From positions 62,001 to 126,000 of the forward strand of contig NZ_BBJP01000023.1 of the NCBI RefSeq assembly GCF_000739595.1: a stretch of 64,000 nt of DNA, given 5' to 3'. Under the pieces are notes generated by a model that was not told where the DNA came from, made no database searches, and saw only the letters and a program-made list of their open reading frames with translations. A program made the position numbers and the translations under genes. Below, piece by piece: positions 1 to 8,581 of the stretch; within the stretch, counting starts at the first letter, position 1, and the number at the start of each line of letters is the position of its first letter. Source of the DNA: Halorubrum halophilum. Its GTDB lineage: Archaea > Halobacteriota > Halobacteria > Halobacteriales > Haloferacaceae.

Positions 1-371
1 GGGACGAAGTACGTCGGGACCCCCTCGGACTCCAGCGCGTCCATCTGCTCCAGCGCCGCGCCGTAGATCGAGGGGTCGCCCGAGTGGAGCCGAACGACGG
101 TCCGGCCCGCCTCGTGGGCGTCCCGCATCAGCGGGACCAGTTCCTCGAGGTCCTTTCCGACGGAGTTCACCTGCTCGGCGTGATCGCAGAAGGCGTCGAG
201 GAGTTCGCTGTTCACCAGCGACCCCGCGTGGACGACGAGGTCGGCGTCGGCCAGAAGCGCCCGCGCCCGCACCGTGAGCAGTCCGGGATCTCCGGGCCCG
301 GCGCCGACGAACGGGACTCCCTCGCGGTCGTCGAGCACCTCGGTCGCGGGCTCCGGGAGCGCGTCGCTCAC
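1..371 (-). CDS. cbiF: Cobalt-precorrin-4 C11-methyltransferase, partial (C-terminus outside window)
   Basis: Reading leftward from a GTG at 371, the first 123 or so codons are present and the frame runs off the left edge. The visible part has the tetrapyrrole methylase start (PFVGAGPGDPGLLTVRA), the DLVVHAGSLVN segment and the RLHSGDPSIYGA motif, which are typical of CbiF/CobM. The family transfers a methyl group from S-adenosylmethionine to C11 of cobalt-precorrin-4 in anaerobic cobalamin synthesis. Its start overlaps the stop of cbiL as GTGA, so the two are probably translationally coupled. The assignment is firm, but completeness cannot be judged. Confidence 0.9.
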   Translation of the reverse strand, partial: MSDALPEPATEVLDDREGVPFVGAGPGDPGLLTVRARALLADADLVVHAGSLVNSELLDAFCDHAEQVNSVGKDLEELVPLMRDAHEAGRTVVRLHSGDPSIYGAALEQMDALESEGVPTYFV

Positions 372-1120
372 GCGCCGCCCACCTCGGACCCGTCGGCGCC
401 CCGGTCGTCGGCAGCCGTCTCCGCCGCCTCCCCCGCCTCCGCGAACGCCGCGGTCGCCGGCTCCGCGCCGGCGTCGGGGCGCCGAGCGTACGCCAGCGTG
501 TAGTAGTCGCGCTCGGCGATCGCCTCGGGGTCGTCGGTGACGACGGTCTCGCCCTGCTCCATGAACAGGCGGCGGCCGTACGTCACCTCGTAGCCGGCCT
601 CGACGAGCCCCTCGTGGGTCGCCGGCGCGTCGGTCACCTTGAACAGGACCATCCGGTCCGGCCCGGTCGGCGACTTCCCGGCGTCGGCCTCCCGGAGCGC
701 GAGTCCCGCGCCGGCCTCAACCTCGACGCCGAGGGCGGTCGCGAACGCCGTCGTCGCCGAGACGCCCGGCACCGTCTCGACGGTCACGTCCGGGTGGAAC
801 GCGTCGAGCGTCCGCCGGAGGTGCCCGAACGTCGAGTAGACGTTCGGGTCGCCGAGGGTGACGAACGCCGCGTCGCCGTCGCGGGCGACGGGCGCGACCG
901 CGTCGGCGGCCTCCCGCCACGCGCGGCGGAGCTCGTCCGGGTCGCGCGTCATCGGGAAGTCGAGGTCACCCAGCCGGGACTCGGGGACGTGCTCGACCGC
1001 GACCGAGCGCGAGAGCCGCCCCGGCGTGTAGACGGTGTCGGCCGACTCCAGGACCCGCTTCCCGCGGAGCGTGATCAGGTCGGTCGCTCCGGGACCGAGG
1101 CCGACGCCGTACAGGGTCAC
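368..1120 (-). CDS. cbiL: Cobalt-factor II C20-methyltransferase
   Basis: This 250-residue protein begins MTLYGVGLGPGATDLITLRG, a standard tetrapyrrole methylase N-terminus with the glycine-rich S-adenosylmethionine loop. The TLGDPNVYSTF motif near residue 90 and ETVPGVSATTA near residue 120 fit CbiL, which methylates C20 of cobalt-factor II. The C-terminal 30 residues are an Ala/Glu/Asp-rich tail. The start overlaps the cbiT stop as ATGA and the stop overlaps the cbiF start, which gives a compact cbiT-cbiL-cbiF operon. Confidence 0.93.
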   Translation of the reverse strand: MTLYGVGLGPGATDLITLRGKRVLESADTVYTPGRLSRSVAVEHVPESRLGDLDFPMTRDPDELRRAWREAADAVAPVARDGDAAFVTLGDPNVYSTFGHLRRTLDAFHPDVTVETVPGVSATTAFATALGVEVEAGAGLALREADAGKSPTGPDRMVLFKVTDAPATHEGLVEAGYEVTYGRRLFMEQGETVVTDDPEAIAERDYYTLAYARRPDAGAEPATAAFAEAGEAAETAADDRGADGSEVGGA

Positions 1121-1725
1121 GCGTCACCTCCCGCGGTCGCCGCGTCGGCCGCGTCCGTCTCCTCCGCGTTCTCTCCGGCTCCCCCGGTGATCACGTACAC
1201 CGGGTTCTCGGAGTCGAAGCTCGTGGCACCGGCGAGCTCGTACCCGTGGCTCGCCTGGAACTGGACGACCTCGTCGAGGATGCCTCGGTCTCGGAACGCC
1301 TCGACGGCCCGCCCGGCGACCTCCAGCCGCGAGACGTTCATCACGACGCGGTCGGTATCCGTCTCGACCGCGTGGTCGAGCACCGCCTCGAAGTTGCGCG
1401 ACCCGCCGAGAAACAGCGCGTCAGCGTCGTCCGGGAGCCCCTCGGGGGCCTCGGCCTCGACGAGTTCCACGGTCGCGTCGTCGACGTCGTTCGCCGCGAG
1501 GTTCTTCCGCGTCACCGCCAGCCGATCGGCCTTGCGTTCGAGCGCGGTGACGCGGCCCGCCCGCCGCGCCGCTTCGATCGTCACCGCGCCGGTACACGAG
1601 CCGACCTCTACGAAGTGGTCTTCGGGGGTGAGACCCAACTTAGAGACGGTCACGGCCCGTATTTCGGGCTTCGTCGGTCCCGCCTTCGCGTCGTGGGGGA
1701 GCCGTATCGACGGTGTTCGAGGCAT
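1117..1725 (-). CDS. cbiT: Cobalt-precorrin-6B C15-methyltransferase (decarboxylating)
   Basis: The product has 202 residues when started at the ATG at 1725 (MPRTPSIRLPHDAKAGPTKP). This start matches the CbiT N-terminus, whereas the open frame continues upstream through non-coding sequence. The Rossmann motif HFVEVGSCTGAVTIEAA and the following ALERKADRLAVTRKNL segment are typical of CbiT. The family methylates C15 and promotes decarboxylation of the C12 acetate side chain. It is the first gene of the leftward cbiT-cbiL-cbiF operon. The last 20 or so residues are low-complexity Ala/Gly. An inverted repeat lies about 30 bases upstream. Confidence 0.92.
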   Translation of the reverse strand: MPRTPSIRLPHDAKAGPTKPEIRAVTVSKLGLTPEDHFVEVGSCTGAVTIEAARRAGRVTALERKADRLAVTRKNLAANDVDDATVELVEAEAPEGLPDDADALFLGGSRNFEAVLDHAVETDTDRVVMNVSRLEVAGRAVEAFRDRGILDEVVQFQASHGYELAGATSFDSENPVYVITGGAGENAEETDAADAATAGGDA

Positions 1726-1753
1726 CGGTTTCACGAGAGGAAGCCCGCGTAAT

Positions 1754-1769
1754 AACAATTGGGATTGTT
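1754..1769. promoter_or_regulatory. Inverted repeat upstream of cbiT (putative operator)
   Basis: AACAAT (1754-1759) and ATTGTT (1764-1769) are perfect inverted arms around a 4-base spacer, 29-44 bases before the cbiT start. The surrounding 50 bases are AT-rich in an otherwise GC-rich region. The arrangement suggests a regulator-binding site for the cobalamin operon. The regulator is unknown. Confidence 0.45.
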
Positions 1770-1871
1770 CTAAGCAAAGTTTTGTTGTGTTCGATCGACG
1801 GACTCGCCCGTATGCGCGGGTCGCGGAGTTGCGCGGGGGCACCGAACGCCGCGTTCGAACCCCGGCGTCGC

Positions 1872-2231
1872 TCAGTCCGCCTCCGACGCGGCCGCGTCCG
1901 GTCCGCGGCCGAGATCCGTCGCCTCGGGGCCGAACACGTCCGCCATGAGACCCGGCACGTCCGCGGGCGCCACGTCGGCGAACCACCGGCCGCGCGGGTG
2001 GACCGCAATCGCGGCGCCGTCGGCGCCACAGAGCCCGAGACAGCCGGTCTCGGCGACGTGAACGTGCGACCAGAACACGTCGCGCTCGCGGAGCCACGCC
2101 CGCACCGCGTCGAGGGTCTCGGAGGCGTCCCCCTCCGCGCAGGCGGCGTGCTCCGAGTCGCGGGCGTTCGTGCAGACCAGCACGTGGTCGGTGAAGCCGG
2201 CGTCCCAGATCGCCTCGCTCCGCTCGTTCAC
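1872..2231 (-). CDS. (2Fe-2S) ferredoxin-like protein of the cobalamin cluster
   Basis: A GTG at 2231 gives a 119-residue protein; the stop of cbtA overlaps it as GTGA. It resembles the thioredoxin-like 2Fe-2S ferredoxin fold: HVLVCTN near residue 15, a second Cys at AACAEG, and the pair ETGCLGLCG near residue 62. That is the C-x(10-12)-C...C-x(3)-C spacing of the family. Haloarchaeal cobalamin loci often carry such a gene beside cbtA and cbi genes. An electron-transfer role in corrin synthesis is inferred from context. The last 25 residues look disordered. Confidence 0.75.
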   Translation of the reverse strand: MNERSEAIWDAGFTDHVLVCTNARDSEHAACAEGDASETLDAVRAWLRERDVFWSHVHVAETGCLGLCGADGAAIAVHPRGRWFADVAPADVPGLMADVFGPEATDLGRGPDAAASEAD

Positions 2232-3031
2232 GGGCTCCCCGCGGGCGTCTCCTCCGCGAGACGGGAGTCGGTCGGTCCCGCGTTCCGGTTCGGACCGCTG
2301 CGCGCGTGGAACCGCGCGTGGGCGCCGGCCATGACCAGCCACGTGAGCGCCTGTCCGAAGACGACGAGCCCGGCCAGTCCGTGCGCCAGATCCGCCGGGA
2401 GCCCGGCCGGCACCGCGACGCTCGGAACGCCGACGAGGGCGACCGCGACCGCGACGAGCAGGGCCCACGGGAGGGCGCCAGCCGCCGCGGCGACCGGTCG
2501 GCCGTACCTCTCGCGGATCCGGTCGTACGCGTACATCCCGCTCACGGACGCGAGCGCGCCCGCCGCCACGAGCCCGACGTAGAGCAGCGCCGCCGCGTTC
2601 GGATCCAGCGCCCGCTCGACGCCGGGCGGCGCGGGCGGGAACGCGAGCCACGGCGCGACCGAGGCCGTCAGAAAGCCCGCGGCGCCGAACGCGTAGCTCC
2701 GGACGGCTCCGGATCCCGGGACGATCGGTTCGAGGACGTAGAAGGCGAGTCCGAACGCGACGACGCCGAGGAACACGCCCCAGAGGACGCCGGAGAGCAC
2801 GCTCACGCCGTCGGTCAGGGAGGCCGGAAGCGCGCCCTCCGCGTGGGAGTGACCGGCGTGTTGGTGGTCGCCCGCGTGTTGGTGGTCGCCCGCCTCGCCG
2901 GCGTGTTCCACCTGCGCGCCTCCCTCGGCGAACGCCACGAGCGGGTTTGCCACGAGCGCCACGAGCAGCCCGAAGACGAGCCCGGCGACGAGCCCGGACT
3001 TGACGCCGTTCGCCACGTAGGCGGCGATCAT
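2228..3031 (-). CDS. cbtA: CbtA-type cobalt transporter membrane subunit
   Basis: This is a 267-residue integral membrane protein. A first helix (VKSGLVAGLVFGLLVALVAN) is followed by a His-rich stretch with repeated HQHAG and HSH motifs (residues about 42-65) and then five or so further hydrophobic segments. CbtA proteins are predicted cobalt importers controlled with cobalamin genes. The His cluster is a plausible metal-binding loop. It sits one base after cbtB and overlaps the ferredoxin-like gene downstream. The C-terminal 20 residues are hydrophilic. Confidence 0.85.
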   Translation of the reverse strand: MIAAYVANGVKSGLVAGLVFGLLVALVANPLVAFAEGGAQVEHAGEAGDHQHAGDHQHAGHSHAEGALPASLTDGVSVLSGVLWGVFLGVVAFGLAFYVLEPIVPGSGAVRSYAFGAAGFLTASVAPWLAFPPAPPGVERALDPNAAALLYVGLVAAGALASVSGMYAYDRIRERYGRPVAAAAGALPWALLVAVAVALVGVPSVAVPAGLPADLAHGLAGLVVFGQALTWLVMAGAHARFHARSGPNRNAGPTDSRLAEETPAGSP

Positions 3032-3032
3032 C

Positions 3033-3215
3033 TCAGTGGCAGACGACGCCGGCCGCGTGCCGGAAGTTGTGCATCGCCTCGTGCGCCGTCGGGTCCTGAA
3101 ACAGCACGAGCACGAAGCCGAGCGCCGCCACCGCGAGGAGGACGGACAGGACCTGCGTCGGAGTGAGCGTCGCCCGTGCGAGTCGCAGTCGATCGTGAAC
3201 CGTGTTCGCCGTCAT
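3033..3215 (-). CDS. cbtB: CbtB-type cobalt transporter small subunit
   Basis: This 60-residue protein starts at the ATG at 3215 (MTANTVHDRLRLARATL). It has one membrane helix at about residues 22-40 and then a metal-ligand-rich tail with the pattern HEAMHNFRHAAGVVCH. That layout, one helix plus an extracellular His/Cys motif, is diagnostic of CbtB. It is the first gene of the leftward cbtB-cbtA-ferredoxin operon and acts with CbtA in predicted cobalt uptake. Confidence 0.87.
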   Translation of the reverse strand: MTANTVHDRLRLARATLTPTQVLSVLLAVAALGFVLVLFQDPTAHEAMHNFRHAAGVVCH

Positions 3216-3224
3216 TGGCAATCT

Positions 3225-3256
3225 GATTTGTACGAATAAAACTACACTTGTAAATC
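3225..3256 (-). promoter_or_regulatory. cbtB promoter with a short dyad
   Basis: On the minus strand a TATA-like TTTTATTC (3241-3234) lies about 23 bases before the cbtB ATG, consistent with a leaderless or near-leaderless transcript. It is flanked by GATTT (3225-3229) and AAATC (3252-3256), and TTGTA occurs twice at a 20-base interval (3228, 3248). The TATA call is fair. An operator role for the dyad is speculative. Confidence 0.4.
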
Positions 3257-3393
3257 TTTCCGAGTCGGCCGCGGGCGAGAGCGGGGCGCACATCCGATGT
3301 GCCTTTCCGCGTCGGCGGCGTAGCGGCTCCCATGAACGCAGTTTCGCCCGCGGTTTCCGCGGACGGCGCATCACGAGACGCGAGGAGAGACAG

Positions 3394-4191
3394 ATGAGCG
3401 GCAAAGACGAGTACTACAACAAGTCGAAACAACAGGGGTACCGGAGCCGCGCCTCCTACAAGCTGAAACAGATCGACGAGGAGGCGAACCTGTTCGAGCG
3501 CGGCGACACCGTCGTCGACCTCGGCGCCGCGCCGGGCGGCTGGCTGCAGGTCGCCGCCGAGGAAGTGGGAGAGTCGGGGACCGTCGTCGGCGTCGACCTC
3601 CAGCGCATCGACGACCTCGAGGAGCACGACGTGGAGACGATCCGCGGGGACATGACCGAGGAGCGCACCCGCCACTACCTGCGGGAGGCGGTCGGCGGGC
3701 GCGGCGCGGACGCGGTGATCTCGGACATGGCGCCGAACATGACCGGCGAGTACGCCCTCGATCACGCTCGGTCGATCCACCTCGCGCGGCAGGCGTTCGA
3801 CGTGGCCGAGGAGCTGCTCGCGCCCGGCGGCGACTTCGTGGTGAAGGCCTTCCAAGGCGAGGACCTCGACGCCTTCCGCGAGGACGTTCGCGAGGAGTTC
3901 CAGTACCTCCGGACCGTCTCGCCGCCGGCCTCGCGCGACTCCTCCTCGGAGGTGTACCTCGTCGCCAAGGGGCTGAACACGGCCCCCGTCGAAGCAGGCG
4001 ACCGGATCGAGGTGACGGTCGAGGAACGCGGCGACGAGGGCGACGGGATCGCGTACGTCGAGGGGTACTCGATCTTCGTCTCCGACGCCGACGTGGGCGA
4101 CACGGTGACCGTCGAGGTCGACGACGCCAAGCCGCGGTTCGGGTTCGCGACGCGCGTCGGCGGCAGCGAAGAGAGCCGCGGGGAGGAGTAG
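3394..4191 (+). CDS. rlmE: 23S rRNA 2'-O-methyltransferase RlmE/FtsJ with C-terminal TRAM domain
   Basis: The product has 265 residues from the ATG at 3394, which follows a GAGGAGA ribosome-binding site. The start [20 protein letters not shown] is that of archaeal RlmE. The S-adenosylmethionine motif [15 protein letters not shown], the ISDMAPN motif, VVKAFQG and SSEVYLVA supply the K-D-K-E catalytic residues. Residues about 205-260 form a TRAM RNA-binding domain, usual in archaeal versions. The enzyme methylates a uridine ribose in the large-subunit rRNA. It stands alone; the open frame upstream of 3394 is not supported. Confidence 0.93.
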   Translation: MSGKDEYYNKSKQQGYRSRASYKLKQIDEEANLFERGDTVVDLGAAPGGWLQVAAEEVGESGTVVGVDLQRIDDLEEHDVETIRGDMTEERTRHYLREAVGGRGADAVISDMAPNMTGEYALDHARSIHLARQAFDVAEELLAPGGDFVVKAFQGEDLDAFREDVREEFQYLRTVSPPASRDSSSEVYLVAKGLNTAPVEAGDRIEVTVEERGDEGDGIAYVEGYSIFVSDADVGDTVTVEVDDAKPRFGFATRVGGSEESRGEE

Positions 4192-4274
4192 CCGGCGCGG
4201 GTCGACGCCTCGGTGACGGCGGCCGCGACCGCGGCGAGCGAACGCGGATCGATGTCCCCGGCCGCGCTCGACTA

Positions 4275-4284
4275 GTTTTATTAA
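4275..4284 (+). promoter_or_regulatory. TATA box of the transducer gene at 4338
   Basis: TTTTATTAAA lies in a short AT-rich stretch about 55-60 bases before the ATG at 4338, so transcription would start near 4305 with a leader of about 30 bases. Confidence 0.55.
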
Positions 4285-4337
4285 ACGAGATAATTCGCGT
4301 CGAGCCGTTATATGCCCTCGCTCGAAACGGGCGGCAA

Positions 4338-6794
4338 ATGGATCGTAACGGCACGGGAGACCGAACGAATGAGGCGGGAGCGGACCGGGAAGCGGAAGCG
4401 CGGTCGAACGGCCACGGGTCGGACGAGAGGGCGACGCGGGCTGCGGACGAGGGGGCGACGCAGACCGCAGGCGACGACGCCCCGATCGGGGCGTTCCGCG
4501 AGGTCGCGGCGCGGCTCGCCGACGGCGACCTCGGTGCCCGCTTCCCGGAGGCGGAGGCGAGCGGGGAGGCGGCCGCGCTCGCGAGCGACCTCAACGCGTT
4601 CGTCGAGGGGGTCGCCGAGAGCCTGTCCGCGGCGGAGGGATTCGGCGACGAGGTCGCGGGCGCCTCCGAACACGTGCGGTCGAACGTGGCGCGAGCGAAG
4701 GCCCAGAGCGACGACGTGTACGAGGCGGTCGACGGGATCGAGACGGCGGCAACCCGCCAGCGCGACGACATCGCGGAGGCGACCCGAGAGCTGCAGAGCG
4801 TCTCGGCGGCGACGGAGGAGGTCGCGGCGTCGGCAGAGGAAGTGGCGACCACGGCCGCGAACGTCGCCGAGCGCGCCGACGAGGGGAACGACGCCGCGGC
4901 GGCGGCGATCGAGGAGCTACAGGTGGTCGACGAGCGGACCGAGACGGCGCTCGACCGGGTCGAAGAGCTTGAAACGGAGGTCGCGGCGATCGAAGACGTC
5001 ACCGACCTCATTCGCGACATCGCCGACGAGACGAACATCCTCGCACTGAACGCCTCCATCGAGGCCGCCCGCGCCGGCGAGGCCGGCGCCGGGTTCGAAG
5101 TCGTCGCCGAGGAGGTCAAGAGCCTCGCCGAGGAGTCCCGCGACGCGACCGCCGAGATCGAGGCATCGATCGGCTCGGTGCGCGACGAGACCGACGCGAC
5201 CGTCGCCGAGATCACGGAGATGCGCGAGCGCGTCGGCGAGGGAATCGACACCGCCGAGAGCGCGCTCGAAGCGTTCACGGACCTCACCGACGACATCGAG
5301 GAGACCACGAGCGGCGTCGAGGAGATCAGCGCCGCGAGCGACGACCAGGCGGCCGCGATCGAGGAGGCCGTCGACATGGTCGAATCGGTCGGCGGACTCG
5401 CGGACGACACCGCCGAGGACGCCGCCGAGGTGACGACGATCGCCCACACACAGAAGACGTCGCTGACGGAGGTGGCCGCCGGCGCGTCGACGCTGAACGA
5501 CCGAACCGGGGCGCTCGACGACCGGCTCGACGCCTACGACCTCGTCGGGGGGGCCGCGGACGACGACGACACCGTCGTCGAGTTCTGGCACGCGCTCGGG
5601 GGGCGCAAGGCTCGACTGCTCGACGAGTTCGTCGACGAGTTCGAGGCGGCGACCGAGGGCGTCTCGATTCGGCTCTCCTCGAAGGGGAGCTACCGGGGCG
5701 TGTTCGACGCCACCCTCGCGGCGGCCGAGCGAGGCGATCCGCCGGCGATAGCGCACCTCTACGAGATCGGGACCAAACGCGCGCTCGATAGCGGAGCGTT
5801 CGCCCCGGTGGAGGACCTGCTCGCGGAGACGCAACTCTCTCCCGACGACCTCCTCGACCCCGTCGCGAACTACTACCGGACCGACGGTCGGCTCCACTCG
5901 CTGCCCTTCAACGCCTCGATGCCCGTGCTCTACTACGACCGGGCGGCGTTCGAGCGCGCCGGACTGAACCCGGACGACCCGCCGGCGACGTTCGCCGAGG
6001 TGCGGCACTGCGCCGAGCGCCTGGTCGAGCGCGGCGGCGTCGAGACCGGGATCACGTTCGCGAACTACTCGTGGTTCGTCGAGCAGTGGTTCGCCGAGGC
6101 CGGCCAGCCGCTCGTCGACGCCGAGAACGGGCGGGCGGGGACGCCGACCGAGGCGTACTTCGACGCCGAGGCGGGCGAACGGGTGTACGAGTGGATCGCC
6201 GACATGGCGGCCGACGACCTCTACCACGACCCCGGGATCGAGGCCCGCGGACAGGCGCGGGAGGCGTTCCACGCGGGGCGCGCCGGGATACTGATCGGGT
6301 CGACCTCGGCGATGGCAGACGTTCACGAAAACGCGTCGTTCCCGGTCGGAACGGGGTACTTTCCGGTGGCCGACGAGCGCCACGGGGTCGTCGTGGGCGG
6401 CGGCTCACTGTGGGTCGCCGATCGGGCGACCGCCGAGCAGCAGCGGGCGGCCGCCGCGTTCCTCGGCTGGCTCGCCGCGCCGGAACAGCAGGCGCGGTGG
6501 CACCGAGAGACGGGATACTTCCCGGTCCACGAGGGAGCCGTCGACCGACTCACCCGAGACGGCTGGTTCGACGAGAACCCCGGCTACCGCACGGCGATGG
6601 ACCAGTTGCTGGACGCCGAGGAGTCGGTGGCCACGACCGGCGCCCGAATGGGACCGTTCGACACCGTCCGAACGCTGGTCGCCGAGGCCTCCGTCGATGC
6701 TCGGGAGTACGAGGTCGCGGAGGCCCTCGACAGGCTCACAGAGAGCGCGGAGCTACAGCTTCAGTCGTACGCCCAGGGGACCGACGACCGGTAG
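4338..6794 (+). CDS. Soluble methyl-accepting transducer fused to a C-terminal solute-binding domain
   Basis: This 818-residue protein has no signal peptide and no membrane helix. Residues 1-50 are acidic and probably disordered, and 50-100 resemble a short linker. About 105-400 form a chemotaxis signalling coiled coil whose hairpin tip ([20 protein letters not shown], residues about 225-245) is the conserved CheA/CheW contact. From about residue 412 ([10 protein letters not shown]) to the end the sequence is an ABC-type periplasmic sugar-binding domain of the UgpB/MalE class, with [14 protein letters not shown] and [11 protein letters not shown]. The tip must contact cytoplasmic CheA, so the binding domain should also be cytoplasmic. 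No transporter or che genes adjoin it. The domain calls are firm; the ligand is unknown. Confidence 0.85.
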   Translation: MDRNGTGDRTNEAGADREAEARSNGHGSDERATRAADEGATQTAGDDAPIGAFREVAARLADGDLGARFPEAEASGEAAALASDLNAFVEGVAESLSAAEGFGDEVAGASEHVRSNVARAKAQSDDVYEAVDGIETAATRQRDDIAEATRELQSVSAATEEVAASAEEVATTAANVAERADEGNDAAAAAIEELQVVDERTETALDRVEELETEVAAIEDVTDLIRDIADETNILALNASIEAARAGEAGAGFEVVAEEVKSLAEESRDATAEIEASIGSVRDETDATVAEITEMRERVGEGIDTAESALEAFTDLTDDIEETTSGVEEISAASDDQAAAIEEAVDMVESVGGLADDTAEDAAEVTTIAHTQKTSLTEVAAGASTLNDRTGALDDRLDAYDLVGGAADDDDTVVEFWHALGGRKARLLDEFVDEFEAATEGVSIRLSSKGSYRGVFDATLAAAERGDPPAIAHLYEIGTKRALDSGAFAPVEDLLAETQLSPDDLLDPVANYYRTDGRLHSLPFNASMPVLYYDRAAFERAGLNPDDPPATFAEVRHCAERLVERGGVETGITFANYSWFVEQWFAEAGQPLVDAENGRAGTPTEAYFDAEAGERVYEWIADMAADDLYHDPGIEARGQAREAFHAGRAGILIGSTSAMADVHENASFPVGTGYFPVADERHGVVVGGGSLWVADRATAEQQRAAAAFLGWLAAPEQQARWHRETGYFPVHEGAVDRLTRDGWFDENPGYRTAMDQLLDAEESVATTGARMGPFDTVRTLVAEASVDAREYEVAEALDRLTESAELQLQSYAQGTDDR

Positions 6795-6804
6795 GCGGCG
6801 AAGG

Positions 6805-7344
6805 TCAGACGGAGCCTTCGCGCCGGACCCACTCTCGGAGCGTGAACCGGTCGAACTTGCTCTCGTCGGCGACGGTCCACTCCGCTTCGTCCCACTCCGG
6901 GTAGAACGTGTCCCCGTCGTAGCTCCCCGCGACGTGGCTGAGCACCATCCGACCGAGGTGTGGCTGGAACAGCTCGTAGATCGCCCCGCCGCCGAGGACG
7001 TAGACGGGGGCGTCGCCGTCGGTCCCGTCGGTGCGGGCGCCGCCACCGTGACCGCCCGCGATCTCTTCGGCCCGTTCAATCGCCGAATCGACCCCGTCGG
7101 CGACGACCGCGGTCGGAACGTCGACCGAGTCGACGCTCCGGCTCACGACGATCTGGCGGGCGCCGGGAAGGTCGTCGCGCATCGAGTCGAAGGTGCGGCG
7201 GCCCAAGATCACGAGCGAGCCCGCGACGCGCTCCCGGTACTGTCGGACGTCGGCCTCGATGTGGGGCCACGGAACTTCCCCGTCCCTGCCGATCGCGCGG
7301 TTCTCCGCGAGCGCCGCGACGCTGGCGAGTTGCACGGGCGTCAT
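6805..7344 (-). CDS. folA: Dihydrofolate reductase
   Basis: This 179-residue protein has the family landmarks: [22 protein letters not shown] at the N-terminus with the active-site acidic residue, [12 protein letters not shown], and [13 protein letters not shown] for NADPH binding. A Gly/Asp-rich insertion lies before the last motif (residues about 95-112), as in several haloarchaeal enzymes. It reduces dihydrofolate to tetrahydrofolate with NADPH. It lies 54 bases downstream of, and in the same direction as, the cyclodeaminase-family gene. A T-rich CTTTTTGT stretch just upstream could be its own promoter. Confidence 0.93.
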   Translation of the reverse strand: MTPVQLASVAALAENRAIGRDGEVPWPHIEADVRQYRERVAGSLVILGRRTFDSMRDDLPGARQIVVSRSVDSVDVPTAVVADGVDSAIERAEEIAGGHGGGARTDGTDGDAPVYVLGGGAIYELFQPHLGRMVLSHVAGSYDGDTFYPEWDEAEWTVADESKFDRFTLREWVRREGSV

Positions 7345-7398
7345 ACGAGGGCAGGCGACAAAAAGCGGTCGGCGGGGCGCAACAAAAACGGAAGCGAC

Positions 7399-8463
7399 CT
7401 ACTCGGCGAGCCCGAGGAGGTCGAACGGGTAGCCGTTGTCGTTGTCGTCGGCCTGCTCGTAGACGACGCGGGCGGCCGCCACGTCCTGGATCGCGAGGCC
7501 GGTGGAGTCGAAGACGGTGACGCCGTCGACGCCGGCGTCCTCGCCGTCACCCGCACCGCCGCCGCTCCCGAATCCGGCCCCAGTCCGCCCCGGACGGTTG
7601 CCGACGACGATCTCGCCGATCTCGCCGTAGATGTCGGCGTCGGTCAGGATCCCCGCGGCGTAGGGGACGTTGATCTCGCCCGAGTGGGTGCACTGCTCGT
7701 GGTCGTCGATCACGATCGTCGCGTTCAACAGGAGGTCGTCGGCGAGCTCGTGTTTGCCGGCCGCGTCCGCGCCCATCGCGTTGACGTGCGTGTGCTCGCC
7801 CACGTCGTCGGGGCCGACGATGGGGTCCTCGACCGGGGTCACCGTCGAGAGCACGTCGCAGTGACCGGCCTCGGAGACCGAGCCCGCCCGCACGTCGAAC
7901 CGGTCGTCGAAGGCGTCGATGAAGTCCGCGACGCGCTCCTCGTCGAGGTCGCTCACGACAACCTCCTCGATGTCGCGCACCTCAGCGATCGCCTCCAGCT
8001 GGGTGTACGACTGGACGCCGGCGCCGACGATCCCGAGCGAGGTCGCGTCCGGGACCGCCAGCTCGTGGGTGGCGACCGCGGCCGCCGCGCCCGTGCGCTT
8101 CATCGTGAGCGTCGTGCCGTCGAGGACCGCCAGCGGGAACGCCGTCTCGGGGTCGGAGTAGATCATCGTCCCCATCACGGTCGGGAGGTCGTGGTCGGCG
8201 GGGTTGTCGGTGTGAACGTTCACCCACTTGATCCCGGCGGCGTCCCAGCCCGCGTCCTCGTCGGTGTCCTCCGTGCGCACGTCGAGGTAGGCGGGCATCG
8301 AGCGGAAGTCGCCGTTGTACTCCGGGAGGTCGATGTACGACTTCGCGGGCATCTTGGCGTTCCCGCGCTCGTAGGCCGTGAACGCGCCCCGAACCGCGTC
8401 GATGACGCGGTCCATGCGGGCGTTCTCGTCGACGTCGTCGTCGTTCAAAAGCAGCGTCTGCAT
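7399..8463 (-). CDS. Ornithine cyclodeaminase / mu-crystallin family dehydrogenase
   Basis: The product has 354 residues from the ATG at 8463 (MQTLLLNDDDVDENARMDRV). It carries the family NAD-binding motif SLGIVGAGVQSYTQLEAI, the substrate-side MPAYLDVR and KWVNVHTDNP segments, and the C-terminal VFDSTGLAIQDVAAARVVYE block. Relatives are ornithine cyclodeaminases, archaeal alanine dehydrogenases and other imine reductases, and the sequence alone does not separate them. A Gly-rich insertion at about residues 302-316 (FGSGGGAGDGED) is unusual but in frame. The open frame upstream of 8463 is rejected because it enters the repeat region. Confidence 0.85.
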   Translation of the reverse strand: MQTLLLNDDDVDENARMDRVIDAVRGAFTAYERGNAKMPAKSYIDLPEYNGDFRSMPAYLDVRTEDTDEDAGWDAAGIKWVNVHTDNPADHDLPTVMGTMIYSDPETAFPLAVLDGTTLTMKRTGAAAAVATHELAVPDATSLGIVGAGVQSYTQLEAIAEVRDIEEVVVSDLDEERVADFIDAFDDRFDVRAGSVSEAGHCDVLSTVTPVEDPIVGPDDVGEHTHVNAMGADAAGKHELADDLLLNATIVIDDHEQCTHSGEINVPYAAGILTDADIYGEIGEIVVGNRPGRTGAGFGSGGGAGDGEDAGVDGVTVFDSTGLAIQDVAAARVVYEQADDNDNGYPFDLLGLAE

Positions 8464-8560
8464 GTCGCAAAGTTTGCCTGAGGGGTACTTGAAGCCTATT
8501 GAATCGACGGCGGGCGGGAGGGCAGCCGTGAGGTAGGATCGGGAGCAGCGGCAACGATCG

Positions 8561-8568
8561 CTTATAAA
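8561..8568 (+). promoter_or_regulatory. TATA box of structured RNA copy 1
   Basis: CTTATAAA sits within GATCGCTTATAAACAAACGG, which is almost identical in copy 3 (16680-16698) and similar in copy 2 (13896-13912). A start about 25 bases downstream would fall at the first stem of the RNA. Confidence 0.55.
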
Positions 8569-8581
8569 CAAACGGTGTGCA

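Noticed and set aside
3225-3393. Cobalamin riboswitch before cbtB
   Set aside because: The 5' leader is too short and the B12-box consensus is absent; a leaderless promoter explains the region.
3371-5449. Long open frame (692 codons) on the minus strand across rlmE and the transducer gene
   Set aside because: It is Ser/Ala/Arg-rich antisense sequence spanning two genes with clear motifs on the other strand.
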